Shown: positions 12,208-24,539, counted from the first letter of the stretch. The stretch is DNA of 64,000 nucleotides from Microvelia longipes (GCA_018340805.1 JACMZG010001913.1:18907430-18971429), one strand, 5' to 3'. Notes: generated by a model not told the origin, from the sequence alone. A program made the numbers and translations.

Positions 12208-12800
12208 TCGGTTTTTACTTTTCCTCATTTATACCGTGGGTATTTAGGAAAAGTATTGTGTTTGCAAAAAAAAATCCGAAACTGGGATGTCACCGGATTC
12301 ATCCGTTTTTGGTTTTTTAAAGGCCTAAGAGGTTTTCACAAAGTTGTCTGTCTGTATGTGTGTGCGTCTTTTTATCATCGTAGCTCCTATGTATGTATGC
12401 TAGAAGGGTTATTAGAGTGTATTTAGATACTAGAGAGTTGAAACTTTGTACAAATATCAGTCTACCGCTGTGGCGTCATCAACTCGTCATTATGACTCGG
12501 CAAAAATTTCGATAAATCATAAAACGTGGGAAAATGATGCGATCAGATTGAAGATTTGGCACGCGTGTAGCATGTATAAGACTAACATATGTGCCAAGTT
12601 TCATTTCAATTCAGCATTAGTTCAAATTTGTTGAAGGTAGTAGGAACTGAAAGTGTTAAGATTTTGACAATTGTTTATTGATTTTCGTATCATAATTTAT
12701 CTATATACCAAATTTCAAGTGTCTACGATTGCTGGGAGTTCCTTGGAATTTTGATGAGTGAGTGAATGAATGAGTGAGTATCAAAAATGCCTAACTTTGA
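12208..12800 (+). mobile_element. Family 2 interspersed element, copy c
   Basis: The head CTTTTCCTCATTTATACCG at 12218, ATGTCACCGGATT, TCATCGTAGCTCC, GTTGAAACTTTGTACAAA, ACATATGTGCCAAGTTTCAT and a tail with GAGTGAGTGAATGAATGAG. The open frame 12446-12634 is simply the conserved nucleotide body read through and is not a gene. Confidence 0.85.
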
Positions 12801-13019
12801 GCCATTATATCTCAACACCTTTGAAGGGTTAAAGATATAAAATTCAGTGGGATAGGTCAGTTCAACAAGATCTTTTAGTTAATATTAAAATTATATTTTT
12901 TAATGTCCTTGATAAAAAGATACAAGGGGATGAAAATAGCCTCGAGATGCTTCCTTTAAAGGATGGTACACCAGTGACCACTAGACTTGGCGGGGTCACT
13001 GCCGCCCCCCCAGATAAAG

Positions 13020-13202
13020 AAAGTTTAAAATACATATCAAAACACAGATAGCCAAAACAATGCCAAAAACAATTGATTTATTATAACCTTAACTCACTCT
13101 TTAAGGAGGTTTCAATGAGTTTACACAGAGCCCCAAAAAATTGTTTCAGCACTCTTAATGTATTGAGAAAGGCTATGCTCCCTCTAGAATATATCTCCAT
13201 GG
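13020..13202 (+). mobile_element. hAT-like MITE (family 1), 5'-truncated copy
   Basis: It contains AACCTTAACTCACT, GGAGGTTTCAATGAG, CACAGAGCCCC and ends in ATATATCTCCATGG at 13202. It lacks the left end and lies head-to-tail with the next copy. Confidence 0.75.
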
Positions 13203-13404
13203 TTTGCTTAGTCACGCTCATAGAGAAATATTTCTAGAGGTGCCTTAACAGTTAAATTTTAAAACGAAACATGGAAAAAGTAGTCTGAACACCTTCGATT
13301 ATCATTATAACCATAAACCACAAATCTTTAGTTATTTATATAATATGAACGTTTAAAATACAAAACAAAACATTATTAATTGATATAATTAATAACGACA
13401 ATAT

Positions 13405-15388
13405 TGATTGTCGTTAAGGTATTGTATTAAGGTTTTAACCTCTTCTAAAAAAAATTCTAAAAGTTATGACGCTTTTGGCATTAATTTTATTATTTTAAAA
13501 AATATAGCATCTAAGATTTCGGAACCTTTAACTCATCTCATAAACGAATGTTTTGATCATGGAGTATTCCTGATCATTGAAAAATTGCAGAGGTCATTCC
13601 TCTGTTTTAGAAAGGGATCAAAGGATGACTACTCAAATTACCTCCCATTTCTCTCATTCCAAGTATAGCCAAAGTTATTGAAACTTGGTGTTAAGAATCG
13701 TTTAGTTGAATACTTTGAGTCTAATAACTTATTTACAAGCACCAATATGGTTACAGAAAGGGGTTGAACACAATCCTTAGCAGTAACTCGGTTTATTAAT
13801 ATTTGTATGGAACAATACGATATAAAACGCCAAGTCCTGGCTTATTTTTTTGATTTTTCTAAAGCATTTGATGGGGTTCAGGTTAAAAATTTAAAAGTTA
13901 AGTTAGCTTATTATGGTTTGGACGAGACATCCATTAATTTTATTATTTCGTACTTACAAGGTTGGAAGCAATATGTTGACTTGACTGGGACTTACTCTAG
14001 TTTACTTGATATAGAACATGGAGTCAGACAGGGATCAGTTTTAGGACCAATTCTGTTCCTGATTTATATAAAGACTTACACTGTAATGCAACATCTAGTG
14101 GCTTCAGCATTTTCTTTTTGCTGATGATGATGGGATCATTTTATCATGTAATTCACTAGCAATCTTGAAGAACTCCAGTCTGTTGTGTTAGCAATTCTTT
14201 TAGATTGGTTGTAACGCTAATAAAGTTAAGTTAAATAATGATAAAACTGTTAGCTTACTGTTTGATTTCAAGTCCAAAGTTACAAATTCATTTAAATTTT
14301 TGGGTGTCACAATTGACAATAAACTATCTTGGGAACCTCATGTCAATATTTTAGCAAATAAACTAAGCACCAGTGTTTACATGCTTAGAAAAGTCTCTCT
14401 GTCCTTGTCTATAAATTCTTAAAAACAGTGTATTATGCCCATTTTTTTAGTCTGCTAAATTATGGCATCATGATATGGGGTTAACGCTCCTACTGTAACA
14501 GATATTTATTTTACAAAAAAGAAGCAGTTAGAGTTATGTTTAAACTAAGTCCCAGGCAATCATGTAAAACATTTTTTAAATCAAATGAAATTTTAACTTT
14601 GTACTCCCTTTACTGTTATCAGATATTGTCATTTATACACAAAGCAAGATCATCCCTAACGACCATCGAGAATATTCATTCTTACTTTACCAGACAGACT
14701 AGTCTGTATGTTATTGACAGATTTAGATTAACTAAGACTGCTAAGTATAATACCATTCAATCAGGTCCTTCAACTTTATAACTTGCTGCCTCTAGATATA
14801 AGGACTCTTGATGAATATAATTTATGAGGTGCATAAAAGATTTACTTCTTGAAAATCCTTTATATTCCATTGCACAATTTAAAGAAATAAAATTCAAATA
14901 ATGTATCATTTAAAAAAAAATAAATAAATAAATAATAATAATAATAATAATAAGTTTTAATTTTAATAAGACTTAAAAAGTAGCTATTAAGTCTGTGGTC
15001 ATTTTCTAGTCTGTGAGTTAGTTTATAAGTTATCTAGTCATCTCAGTGATTTTCAGCTTAGTAATAATGCCAAGTTTGTCTGTTCCCATAATTATTTTGT
15101 TCATTCCATGTTCAGCCTTATACCATAGAGTTTAATTACTTAGTGCTTTAGGTTTCTTTGTAAATTGTTTTGTCTTAAGTTTTGTTTAATTTTTTTAATG
15201 ATTCAATTTTTATATTTAATTAGTATATTATTATGTTTATATAACAATAATTATTAAAAGCCTCATTCTCCAATTAATTTATAGCTTAAAACTTATAAAC
15301 TTTGTATTAATTTTTAAAAAAAACTTGTTTTTATATGCAAAATTTTTGTATTCTATACAATAAAAATCTTATTTATTATTTATTTATT
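13405..15388 (+). pseudogene. Decayed non-LTR retrotransposon (LINE) reverse transcriptase, Jockey/CR1-like
   Basis: Translated fragments in order show fingers (AFGINFIILK, then a damaged KKGSKDDYSNY region, 13470-13660), palm motif A FDFSKAFDGV with its catalytic Asp (about 13850), GVRQGSVLGPILFLIYI (motif B, about 14020-14070), FADDDG at 14117-14134 (motif C, carrying the catalytic Asp pair) and FLGVTIDNKLSWEPHV (thumb, about 14300). A C-terminal remnant HSYFTRQTS lies at 14680. Several stops and frameshifts break it (for example near 13668 and 14124), and the endonuclease/ORF1 part is missing, so it is 5'-truncated and dead. (TAAA)n/(TAA)n tracts at 14910-14955 and AATAAAA plus TTATTTATT near 15360-15388 are candidate 3' ends. 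It appears to be inserted in the hAT-like MITE. Confidence 0.92.
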
Positions 15389-15800
15389 TGACAACGATTA
15401 ATATAACCGTAAATCAATATTGGAGTAGGTTACAATGAGTTTACACAGAATCAAGGATCTTGAATAAAGGGGATGACGCATTAAGGAACATTTCTGACCC
15501 CGGGACGTTGTATGAGAAATAGGAGCAAAATTTCCTTCCCCATTGCTATAAATAAGAAAAGGCGCCAAACACTATTAATTGATAAAATTAACAACGACAA
15601 TATTGATTGACAACGATTAATATAACCTTATATCAATATTAGAGTAGGTTACAATGGGTTTACACAGAACCAAGAATCTTGAATAATGAGGATGACGCAT
15701 TAAGGAACATTTCTGACCTTATGGAATAGAGATAGAGAAATAGGAGCAAACTTACCTTCCCCATGGTTATAATGGAAAAGGGCGCCAAACGCAGGTTATG
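15388..15800 (+). repeat. Tandem duplication, about 220-bp unit, two copies
   Basis: TTGACAACGATTAATATAACC occurs at 15388 and again at about 15608. Both are followed by GAGTAGGTTACAATG, TTTACACAGAA, CTTGAATAA, GGATGACGCATTAAGGAACA and GGCGCCAAACG/C. The second copy contains a diverged version of the left terminal repeat of the 15.45-16.18 kb element, so the duplication happened after that element inserted. Confidence 0.8.
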
Positions 15801-16184
15801 TAGCAAGGTTGTCGAGTTCGCTTCTCAACTTTCTTCTGTGCTTCTCGTGACTGTTACATGTGTGGTGCTTGTTAAGTCATTTGTGCTTATTTAATTTTAA
15901 ATTTTGGATTATACTTAACCACTTCAGTGAGTGATAATTTAAGCATGTTTATAATCTTCTCAATCAATAAACAATGAGAAACCATTGAGAGGTAAGTTTG
16001 CCTCTAAAATTTAAAACCTGGGCTGTTATAAGAATTGTAAGCATGTGCGTTTGTACCAAGCATGGCAGTTGGTTTTTGACGTGTGTTTCGTGTTGAATTC
16101 TCTCTATTTTTTGGTTTTCGATGGGGTCACTTTTTTGTATGGCAAATAGACTTGGTGCGTCATCCCCTTTATTCAAGATCCTTG
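15452..16184. mobile_element. Non-autonomous DNA transposon, 29-bp perfect terminal inverted repeats
   Basis: The left end starts CAAGGATCTTGAATAAAGGG at 15452; the right end at 16156-16184 is its exact 29-bp reverse complement. CACAGAA lies immediately outside both ends (15444-15450 and 16185-16191). With one adjacent mismatch this would be an 8-bp duplication, which fits hAT. The interior has no transposase. Its target is the conserved TTACACAGA segment of the family 1 MITE. A 70-codon minus-strand frame covering the right end is not recognisable. Confidence 0.85.
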
Positions 16185-16300
16185 CACAGAACCCCTAACA
16201 TATTTAGGTTTTTATTTTTATCTAAACAAAAATTTTAATAAATATATACCAAATGCCTACACTGATACATAGCGAATTTACTTTTTAATCATTTTAATTT

Positions 16301-17443
16301 TTCATGTAGATTATTTGTTTTAATTATTTCATTTATTTTGTTAACATAAATACTGCTAGTTTTTAATTATTAGTTTTTAACAAGTAATACCTTTTAATAG
16401 CTTTTCTAATAACAGCTAAATGAATATTATTCTTTTTAATTACAACTGTTGTAAGTCATTTAATTATTGTCGCCGTATTTGGTAGACTTAAGTGTAGCTG
16501 TGAATTTTTAAGTGAAATTATTCGCAAAAACATCAAGTTAATTGAGCTAAGTGCTAAAAGTGAGCTTCCTCGGTTAGGAGCACACTTATAATATTAAAGT
16601 ATAGAACTTGATTGAAGGCACTATTGACTGGGCTAAAGAGGAAATGCGGAGCGAGAAATAAATAATAGTTATGGCAACATTATCTATTTTACTCCCGCTA
16701 GTTAGTTTTCTCCCTATATATTTGGACTTGGAGTTAAGTATCACCTTTTTCACTCTAGAAGAGAGAGAAAAGTTCACTTTTTCCCCTTCTGGAGGTAAAA
16801 ATATTTTAACTCTACGAACAACATCAAGAGAATATCTAGTCTTTTTTTCGGAAAAAAATTTCTTTATATTGTGTGATGTTGGTTGCCATTGCTACCCCTT
16901 GCTGGTCCTGAGATATCGATCCCGTTTAGTTTAAACCTCCCCCCCCCCCGCCCCCTTGTTCAATTAGACCCCCCTCCGTGAGATGCAGAGGTAGCTTCTA
17001 GTTTAAAGGTTTGCCATCTTTTTCCTTCCTTGGTAAATCATCGAAATTTTGGATTTTCTTTTTCAGTTACAGTACATAAAGAGTTTTTCATTTTCACCTT
17101 TCTGGTCCTTCCTCGGTTACAATTCAATACATTTTTAACTTTATATATACATCATATTTTTTTTACATATTTTAAAAATTTATACTAAAAAATCGAGCTC
17201 GGGGACCTGATATGTTTCGTTCTTCCTTCGCTCATTTTCTAAATCTTATGTTTTCCCTTCAATCTCGTTTAAAACCACAGAATTAAAGGATTACCCAATA
17301 CTTAAGGTAGTAGAAATTTAACTTGTCTTTGCTCGTCTTCGATGAATGGAGTTAAACCATTATCTTTTATGGACTTTGTCAATAGGGTTTTAGGTGCCCT
17401 AAGCAGCACAAATGAACATAAATGTTTATTTATATTGAGCTCG
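16301..17443. other. AT-rich stretch with a C-homopolymer, no gene
   Basis: A C-rich run (13 C, one G, 5 C) lies at 16937-16955. Open frames of 63 and 87 codons overlap on opposite strands between 16586 and 16934 without recognisable motifs. Confidence 0.5.
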
Positions 17444-17448
17444 ATATA

Positions 17449-17495
<47 letters not shown>

Positions 17496-17500
17496 TTATA

Positions 17501-17550
<50 letters not shown>
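17444..17550. repeat. (TA)n microsatellite
   Basis: About 107 bp of TA with a few TAATAT interruptions. It abuts the next feature directly. Confidence 0.97.
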
Positions 17551-17552
<2 letters not shown>

Positions 17553-17680
17553 CGTCATTAACTCACATTAATGGCCCAACAAAAATTTACAAAACACATT
17601 TTTGTATGTTTAGAACAACATACATTGCCATAGGTATGTTAAACGTTAAACATAACGTATATTAATGTATTTATATAATC
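17550..17680 (+). mobile_element. Family 2 fragment
   Basis: TGACGTCATTAACTCACATT followed by AATGGCCCAACAAAAATTT matches the centre of family 2 elements. The portion to the left seems to be replaced by the (TA)n tract. Confidence 0.65.
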
Positions 17681-17934
17681 ATGATCAATGGGTCCCCCTT
17701 TCATTAAAAACCACCCTCCCCATCCTGATTAATCTCTATTTTTCCCTTTGGAAATTCATCAAAAGATGGTCTTTCTATACAGTGTAAAGCACTTCATAGA
17801 ATTCCGCACACAAAATTTTGTAAAATATTGACCTTTTAATAAGTGGTCAAAGTCTAAGTGTCAGGCTTCTAAAGCGTGACTCTTTTTATGTTGTTTCATA
17901 CTGAATATTTTTAAAAACATACGATTAAGAAAAC

Positions 17935-19065
17935 ACAGCCTTTTTAAGTACAAAGTGTTTTTAAGTACTCAGATTTCGGATTAAAGAAAAAACATAGTCT
18001 TCTTAATCACATTCAGATTTAAGATAAACATAGTCTTCTTAAATACACTCAGATTTCGGATTAAAGAAAAACATAGACTTTTTAAATACTCAGATTTCGG
18101 ATTAAAGAAAAAACATAATCTTCTTAATCACATTCAGATTTCGGATAAAGAAAAAAACATAGTCTTCTTAAATTCATTCAGATTTCGATTTAAAGAAAAA
18201 CATATAAATACCCTCAGATTTCGGATTAAAGAAAAAAAATAATCTTCTTAATCACATTCAGATTTCGGATTAAAGAAAAAACATAGTCTTCTTAATCACA
18301 TTCAGATTTCGGATTAAAGAAAAAACATAGTCTTCTTAATCACATTCAGATTTAAGATAACATAGTCTTCTTAAATACACTCAGATTTCGGATTAAAGAA
18401 AAAAACCTAGTCTTTTTAAATACTCAAATTTCGGATTAAAGAAAAAACATAGTCTTCTTAATCACATTCAGATTTCGGATTAAAGAAAAAACATAGTTTC
18501 TTAATCACATTCAGATTTCGAATTAAAGATAAAACATAGTCTTCTTAAATTCATTCAGATTTCGGATTAAAGAAAAAACATAGATTAAAGAAAAAACATA
18601 GTCTTCTTAATCATATTCAGATTTGGATTAAAGAAAAAACATAGATTCAGATTTCGGATTAAAGAAAACATAGTCTTCTTAATCACATTCAGATTTCGGA
18701 TTAAAGAAAAAACATAGTCTTCTTAATCATATTCAGATTTCGGATTAAAGAAAAAACATAGTCTTCTTATCATATTCAGATTTCGGATTAAAAAAAAATA
18801 GTCTTCTTATCACATTTTCAGATTAATCATAAAGAAAAAAACATAGTCTCTTAATCATATTCAGATTTCGGATTAAAGAAAAAACATAGTCTTCTTAAAT
18901 TCATATTCAGATTTCGGATTAAAGAAAAAAATAGTTCTTAATCATATTCAGATTTCGATTAAAGAAAAAAACATAGTTTTCTTAAACATTCAATTTTGGA
19001 TTAAAGAAAAAACATATTCTTCTTAAATACATTCAGATTTCGGATTAAAGAAAAAAATTGTCTGC
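17935..19065. repeat. Minisatellite, 44-bp unit, about 25 copies
   Basis: The unit is AGATTTCGGATTAAAGAAAA plus AACATAGTCTTCTTAATCAC plus ATTC. Two spacer variants alternate: AATCACATTC, and AAATACACTC or AAATTCATTC. Many copies show one- or two-base losses and some are truncated (near 18580-18650). Confidence 0.95.
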
Positions 19066-19599
19066 TTTAACTGTGTAAGGCACTTTTCGAATCTGTATCT
19101 GTAGTATAGTCTAATTTTACTTATCAGCGATATTTCCTATTTTAACGTATGTTGTATATAACTCTATGTAAACAAATCACCTTTTTCTCCCTCACGGCAC
19201 AGGCCATGACACTTGTGAGGGATATTCTCCAAGTATTTTTTTATATTACATTATAATATTATATATTAGTATTTTATATTATGTAATAAACATTATGTAC
19301 TTTTTTTTTAAATAAAGAGAAATTTAAAAAAAAAAAAAAAATATAAGTGGTAGTGTGCCACTTAATAATCGACTAATACGACAAACCGCTACAGGAGAAC
19401 TAACATGGGGCGTGAAATGGACACAGGCAGGCGCGGTACCGCGGAGCGGCTAAAAAGGCCTTCTGTTTTTTACGATTTATTTTTAGAAAGATTTGGTTTA
19501 AACAATACAAAATTAGTCCCGTTTTTAGGGCCTGACTATAGGTCTATGACTACATGGCACTCTTCAGATTGAAGGAAAAATACCTTGTAAGGTTAGAAT
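19066..19599. other. Non-coding stretch with poly-A and GC-rich palindromes
   Basis: AATAAAGAGAAA followed by a run of about 16 A (near 19327-19342) looks like a retroposed 3' end. Downstream, GGTACCGCGGAGCGGC and AAAAAGGCC at 19434-19462 resemble the GC palindromes at 4.4 and 24.4 kb. Confidence 0.5.
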
Positions 19600-19870
19600 C
19601 GAGGAGTCATTCGTGGTGTAGTGGTTAAGGTACGCTGCCAATACACAAAATGAATTGACTTTAAACTTCGGAGTTTATTTAGTCATGGGTTCAATCCCAG
19701 CTAGGCCTCTGGGATTTTTATGAGAGGGATAAAAATTCTGTGCACCACGTCCTTCAGAAGGGACGTAAAGCCTGTGGTCTCGAGTCTGTGCGTTGTCAGG
19801 TACGTTAAAGATCCCTTACCTTAAATGAAACTGGGTATAGGCAAAATTTAGGACCCTCATAGTAGATTCA
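19600..19870 (+). mobile_element. tRNA-derived SINE with a conserved-looking central domain
   Basis: Box A TGGTGTAGTGGTTAAGG starts at 19614 and box B GGTTCAATCCC lies at 19688-19698, both good Pol III A/B-box matches. The A-B spacing is about 30 bp longer than in a tRNA, so this is a modified tRNA head rather than a tRNA gene. The body contains CTTCAGAAGGGACGTAAAGC (19752) and CAGGTACGTTAAAGATCCC (about 19797). I recall similar blocks in central domains of invertebrate SINEs but cannot name the domain. The 3' end is not resolved. Confidence 0.75.
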
Positions 19871-21150
19871 TTATAATACTATAGTGTGTCTGCCTTGTAG
19901 TTTAAAGTGCACGGAGGTTTGGTTTAACAGCGAGGGCACGTGTTTTCCTAGTTTTCAATAGACTGTATGAGTCAGGGAAAATATGTATGATTGCTTGAAA
20001 AATTGCTTGAGAGGAACCATAGAAATTCACGGCTCTTCTGTCTAGATTAGATGAAATATACCTACACTTGAAGTTAAAAGGAGTAGAACTCTATCTTAGG
20101 GAGCTGGCAAAAAGGGCCCAACAACGTGGCCTACTTGCCTGGTAGTTACTACCACTCCCCCATATTACTACTTAGGTTAGAATCGACATTTAACCCCATT
20201 TTTTTTAGCATACCATCAAAATAAATATGTTAATTCTCTCATATTCAAAATGGCGACTTTCATTAGGTCTTTTCATTTCATTTTTAGTAAATTGTTTAAT
20301 CAATACGTTTTATTAGAACTTTTTAATTGGAAAATGCTTTGTTTTTCTTTGTGTGTTTTTTTACTGTAATTGAATAAAAAATTATTAACTTGTTTTTCGT
20401 TTTTTTTCAGGTAAGTGACGCTTTTATTGATTTCTGTAAGTTGGAAATTTTATTTTTATTAAATGGTAAAAATTAATAGTCTTTTTATTCCTTATAATGA
20501 TAAAAATATTATAACTCCATATTTTTAAGTTGTATTTATAAGGTTTACTTTGGATGAGCTGGAGTTACAGCAACTTAATTATATTTGTATTTAAGTAGTT
20601 CTTATAATTATATTTTAAATAATTATTATTATTTCTCACATCAATATATTCAATCAATTATTAATTATATTTATATTATCTCTCAATTATTATTTATTTA
20701 TATTTCTATGTAATATTTTTTTCTTTTATTAATTTTTAAATTTTATTAATTAATATTAAATTTAAAAAAATATTTTCTGTACCCCTCATTACTATAGTAG
20801 GGGTCCAAACTACCTGACGGTTTAGCGGTGACATGTTTGTTTTCCTTCAGCAACTTGCTGTGTTAGCAGTTTGGTTCTTCGCAAATTATCATATGAAGTT
20901 CCTTACAATTTGTCGCAAAAGCAAAATGGTTCTACGTATAAATTTCACAGAATAAGATTTAGTGGACAATAAAGGATAATATAATATATAATCTAAAACA
21001 ATATGAATCTAAGCTTCATAATTAATTTAATTATTGTACATTATGGCTTTTATTTAAAAATCAAAATAATATCTTAATGCATCTTAGCACAGTTATTTAT
21101 ACTCAAACTAGGCAACAGAAGAGCCTCTCTCCATCGCCAGTGTACTCCAG
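19871..21150. other. AT-rich stretch around the splice motif, no exon recognised
   Basis: Apart from the fused splice motif at 20410 I see no open frame, RNA gene or repeat. 20580-20760 is very A/T-rich. Confidence 0.5.
20388..20418 (+). promoter_or_regulatory. Fused 3'/5' splice-site motif (candidate recursive splice site 1)
   Basis: An almost pure pyrimidine tract leads to TTTTTTTTCAG ending at 20410, followed without a gap by GTAAGTGAC. An acceptor joined to a donor (CAG|GTAAGT) is the consensus of recursive splice sites (zero-length exons) in long introns of flies and vertebrates. A branch-point-like ATTAACTT lies about 25 nt upstream. That it is used is inference. Confidence 0.6.
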
Positions 21151-21153
21151 TGG

Positions 21154-21418
<265 letters not shown>

Positions 21419-21421
<3 letters not shown>

Positions 21422-23934
21422 CTTTGGGGAGTATTGTAGACCTTTACCGGTTTTATACATTAATAATGTTTGGCAACCTCTATGGTGGTGGTATCTACCT
21501 GTGCCATAGTTTAAAGTAATTTGCAAACATGCTCCTTTTCTTACTTTCTATTAACCCTGTGAAACGTAACAAATCCTTAAAATATTTAAAGTTATTATTA
21601 TAAATTTATTATAAAGTTTTGGGTTATTCGGTAAAAAGTGTGTCGTTGTATAAGGGTGTGGTTGGGATTTATATAGTAAAAGGTTATATTCTACAGGAGT
21701 TTAGGGACCTGCCCGAGTTCACTATGTATTCGAGGTAGAAAGGAATCAAAGCCATGGAAACACAGGGGGCTATCTGTTGGTTAGGAGAGGGGAGGTAATA
21801 CATCCAATACGTCACCTATCTAAAAGTTAGTCAAATCTAAAATATCTACATACCGTTGATATTTTTGTCGACAACGTCTGACACTAGGTAAGGTTTATCA
21901 ACAATTTACGTGTTTTTTTTAATCTCCTAATTTACGACCAAGAGCCGTTGTTAATTGAAATTGATGTTGTTTTTCATTCGTCCAGATTTGATAAAATCGT
22001 CGGTGTTACTAAGTGCATTTGTAATATCAGGTCTATCAAGGTCGCAAAAAATTATATTGACTAGGTGTTCTTTCTGTCATAACGAGATATGAACAAATCA
22101 ATTGAAAGAGCTTTAATCGCGCTTTGTAAATATAAATCGGTATTGAAATACGAAATATTCCGATAAAGTTTTACAATACATTCTATTAAGTGGTCCAATT
22201 CTATCCAAGTTTACATGACTGCGAGTTTAAACGGATTTGAATTCAATTTCAACTTCACTTGTTCTTTCTGTAAAATTGAATTTGTTTAAAATTGAATCGA
22301 GATATGTTCGAGTCGGTTTATTATCGGCGTATTACTTCTAGCTATACCGGTAAATCAAATCGATGTTGAATTCGAATTGAACCCCTTGCTAAATCCTCAT
22401 CACAAACACTCTCTAATACTAACTACTCTAAAATCTCATTTAAATTAGGAATATACTCGTAACTATAAATTCTTCAGAATATTTAGATGACTATTGTCTC
22501 CTACTTTGCTTATAAATAATACAATCGTATCAGCTTTTTTTTTGCTTCGGAAATTCGCTTAAAACACCCTATAGAAAAGCTTTGTCAAAGCAAAGTATGT
22601 CAAGCATCTAGTTATGATCCTTCATAAGGCGTTGATTATATGGGAGTTAGTTTCAACTAACCGAGAGTTTCCTGGGATATTAACTTATCGTTCAACGATT
22701 AGGGAGTAATCTTTTATTTCTAGATTGGTTTATTGAAAGAGTGTAGTGATTACTGATGGTTTTATGTTTAGTTATATGGTTGTAATGTGTTGAAGGGTGT
22801 CCGGATCTCATTCGTCCATAGTGGACGATGTCGTTCCTATTGTGAGGACGGAATAAAAGCCTGGGGATGAGTTGTCTAGATTAGCACTGGTTATGTTACA
22901 GCGCTCCAAGCGGTCATTTTATTTAATAACGTCTATTAAAAATCACACCCCACGATCTACTATCCAGTGAACCAAAAGGTTTTGGAAATGTTGTATACAC
23001 TATGCGGTGTTATCGAGTAGGGGGTCATATTCAGAATTAGATATTGTTAGAACAGGTAGTATTTTAGCTTGGTCTCTCTCTGTAAGATGGAAGGATACGG
23101 AATCTGCCATCCTAGTTGGGGGCCTTCAACTACCATCCTGAACTGCGAAAAACCTTTTTAAGTTTCAAACAGTAGTGGGGAGAGAGGTCGGAAAACTCCT
23201 GCTAGCTACTAAACATTTAAGGAAAAGCTAGAAGCTTTTTACTTATACTTAGCAATTGTTTGTATCCACACACTAAATCTCCTTAGTATTGGGTATACCA
23301 GCAGAAAGGGGGTACTTTTCTATCTTACTTCTCGGTTTTACTCTTTGTCAGGCCTTCTCAATCCGCCCCCTCTTGCTACAGGAAGGGGGTTTAAGGGGGA
23401 GGAGATCAATACGGTGGCCTCCCTTACATAGCACTAGATTATACTTGCCACGGACACAAAAACCTAACCCCAAAAATAACCTGAAGAATTTTCAAAGTGC
23501 TACAAACAATATTAATCAGTATTAAACAAAATCGCTGAAAAATAAGTTCTGTAAATTATTCTGCTTCATTATTTAATGGAAATAAGTGGAATAAACCTAT
23601 TTTATTTATTTTTTATTTTTGGAATGAAATTTTCAAATCGAATTCACGTTTTAACAGACGTATAAAAGAGATGAGTTGTTCACGCAAACGCCACCATTTT
23701 TTCCCTCGAGTTTTTCTTTAGGCTCAAACAATTTTTAAGTTACAAAATAAACAGTTCACTTATTCTCTAAATGTTATTAAAATAACTGCTTATTTTGATG
23801 TATAGGACACTTTTGTTTTATGATTGTTAAGTTTTAAATATTTAAATTGGAAGTAAAGAAATTCTAACCATCCTCCTGACCTTAGTTTGCTGAATTAGAT
23901 TTGCAATAAGCTATTGTCGGGTTAACATGTATAG
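21419..23934. other. Non-coding stretch, no recognisable gene
   Basis: About 2.5 kb without a repeat I can assign. A frame at 23289-23525 looks signal-peptide-like, but it starts at TTG, not ATG, so it is not credible as a eukaryotic gene. A small hairpin GTCCATAGTGGAC lies near 22817. Confidence 0.45.
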
Positions 23935-24245
23935 AGTTTCTAGATAAGCTCTATAGAGTTATAACTTTCGAACGCTTTCTCGGATTAAAATGAAACTTGG
24001 TACAAAAATCATCCTTGTTAATGTTCCGAACCCTTTTGTTTATGAAATATGTGTAACGTCATTATCCCACAATAATGACCCCACAATCGTTAAAAAAATC
24101 ACAAATCTTCATTTAAGTGTTCAGACTGGATTGAAATTTTATACACATATACTACTATGTATGGTTTATAAAAATACGAAGTTCCATTTTATTATTAGAT
24201 TAGTTCTGGTTTTATTGATTGACATATATATGTCCACAAAGTAAT
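23935..24245 (+). mobile_element. Family 2 element, subfamily B, copy k
   Basis: AAATGAAACTTGGTACAAAA, GTAACGTCATTATCCCACAA and TTGACATATATATGTCCAC align with the reverse complement of 58330-58730. It shares the overall order of family 2 but differs in sequence. The 84-codon frame here is the repeat read through. Confidence 0.75.
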
Positions 24246-24377
24246 ATGTCATTAATTGACATAATGTAAACAAATCAAGTTTCTTTACAAATACATTTGA
24301 AAATTCGCTTATATCATGGCAGTATGCCACTTATATAAACCAGTTATATGACGAACTGATAAAGTACAACAACCATT

Positions 24378-24455
24378 TGGCCGCGAAGCGGCCCCCAGCG
24401 CTGATGCCGCGTAGCGGCAAAGAGGCCGAAAGCCTCTTTGCCGCACAAAGCCTCT
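24378..24455. repeat. GC-rich stem-loop cluster
   Basis: GCGGCAAAGAGGC (24414-24426) and GCCTCTTTGCCGC (24432-24444) form a perfect 13-bp stem with a CGAAA loop. CCGCGAAGCGG and CCGCGTAGCGG hairpins lie just upstream. Together they form a compact palindromic cluster in AT-rich surroundings. Confidence 0.85.
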
Positions 24456-24539
24456 TTATGCTTCATTTCAGTTCACTCAGAAATTAAATTTCTGTGTGCA
24501 CTTTGTGACGTTTATTGTTTCATGATTATACAGTACACT

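Larger units (their letters stand above)
13225..16300 (+). mobile_element. hAT-like MITE (family 1) split by two later insertions
   Basis: The left end CATAGAGAAATATTTCTAGAGG starts near 13225, and sequence colinear with other copies runs to about 13400. It resumes near 15391 with ATTAATATAACC and GGTTACAATGAGTTTACACA up to 15450, and resumes again after 16185 with CACAGAACCCC and ACATATTTAGG. The first gap holds a LINE, the second a 733-bp inverted-repeat element. The boundaries of the host copy are approximate, and the right terminal repeat is not clear. Confidence 0.65.

Noticed and set aside
17935..19065. CRISPR-like regular repeats
   Set aside because: Units are directly adjacent head-to-tail with no unique spacers, and the sequence is eukaryotic; these are minisatellites.
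23289..23525. Plus-strand frame with a signal-peptide-like start
   Set aside because: The first codon is TTG rather than ATG, and no in-frame ATG precedes the hydrophobic part.
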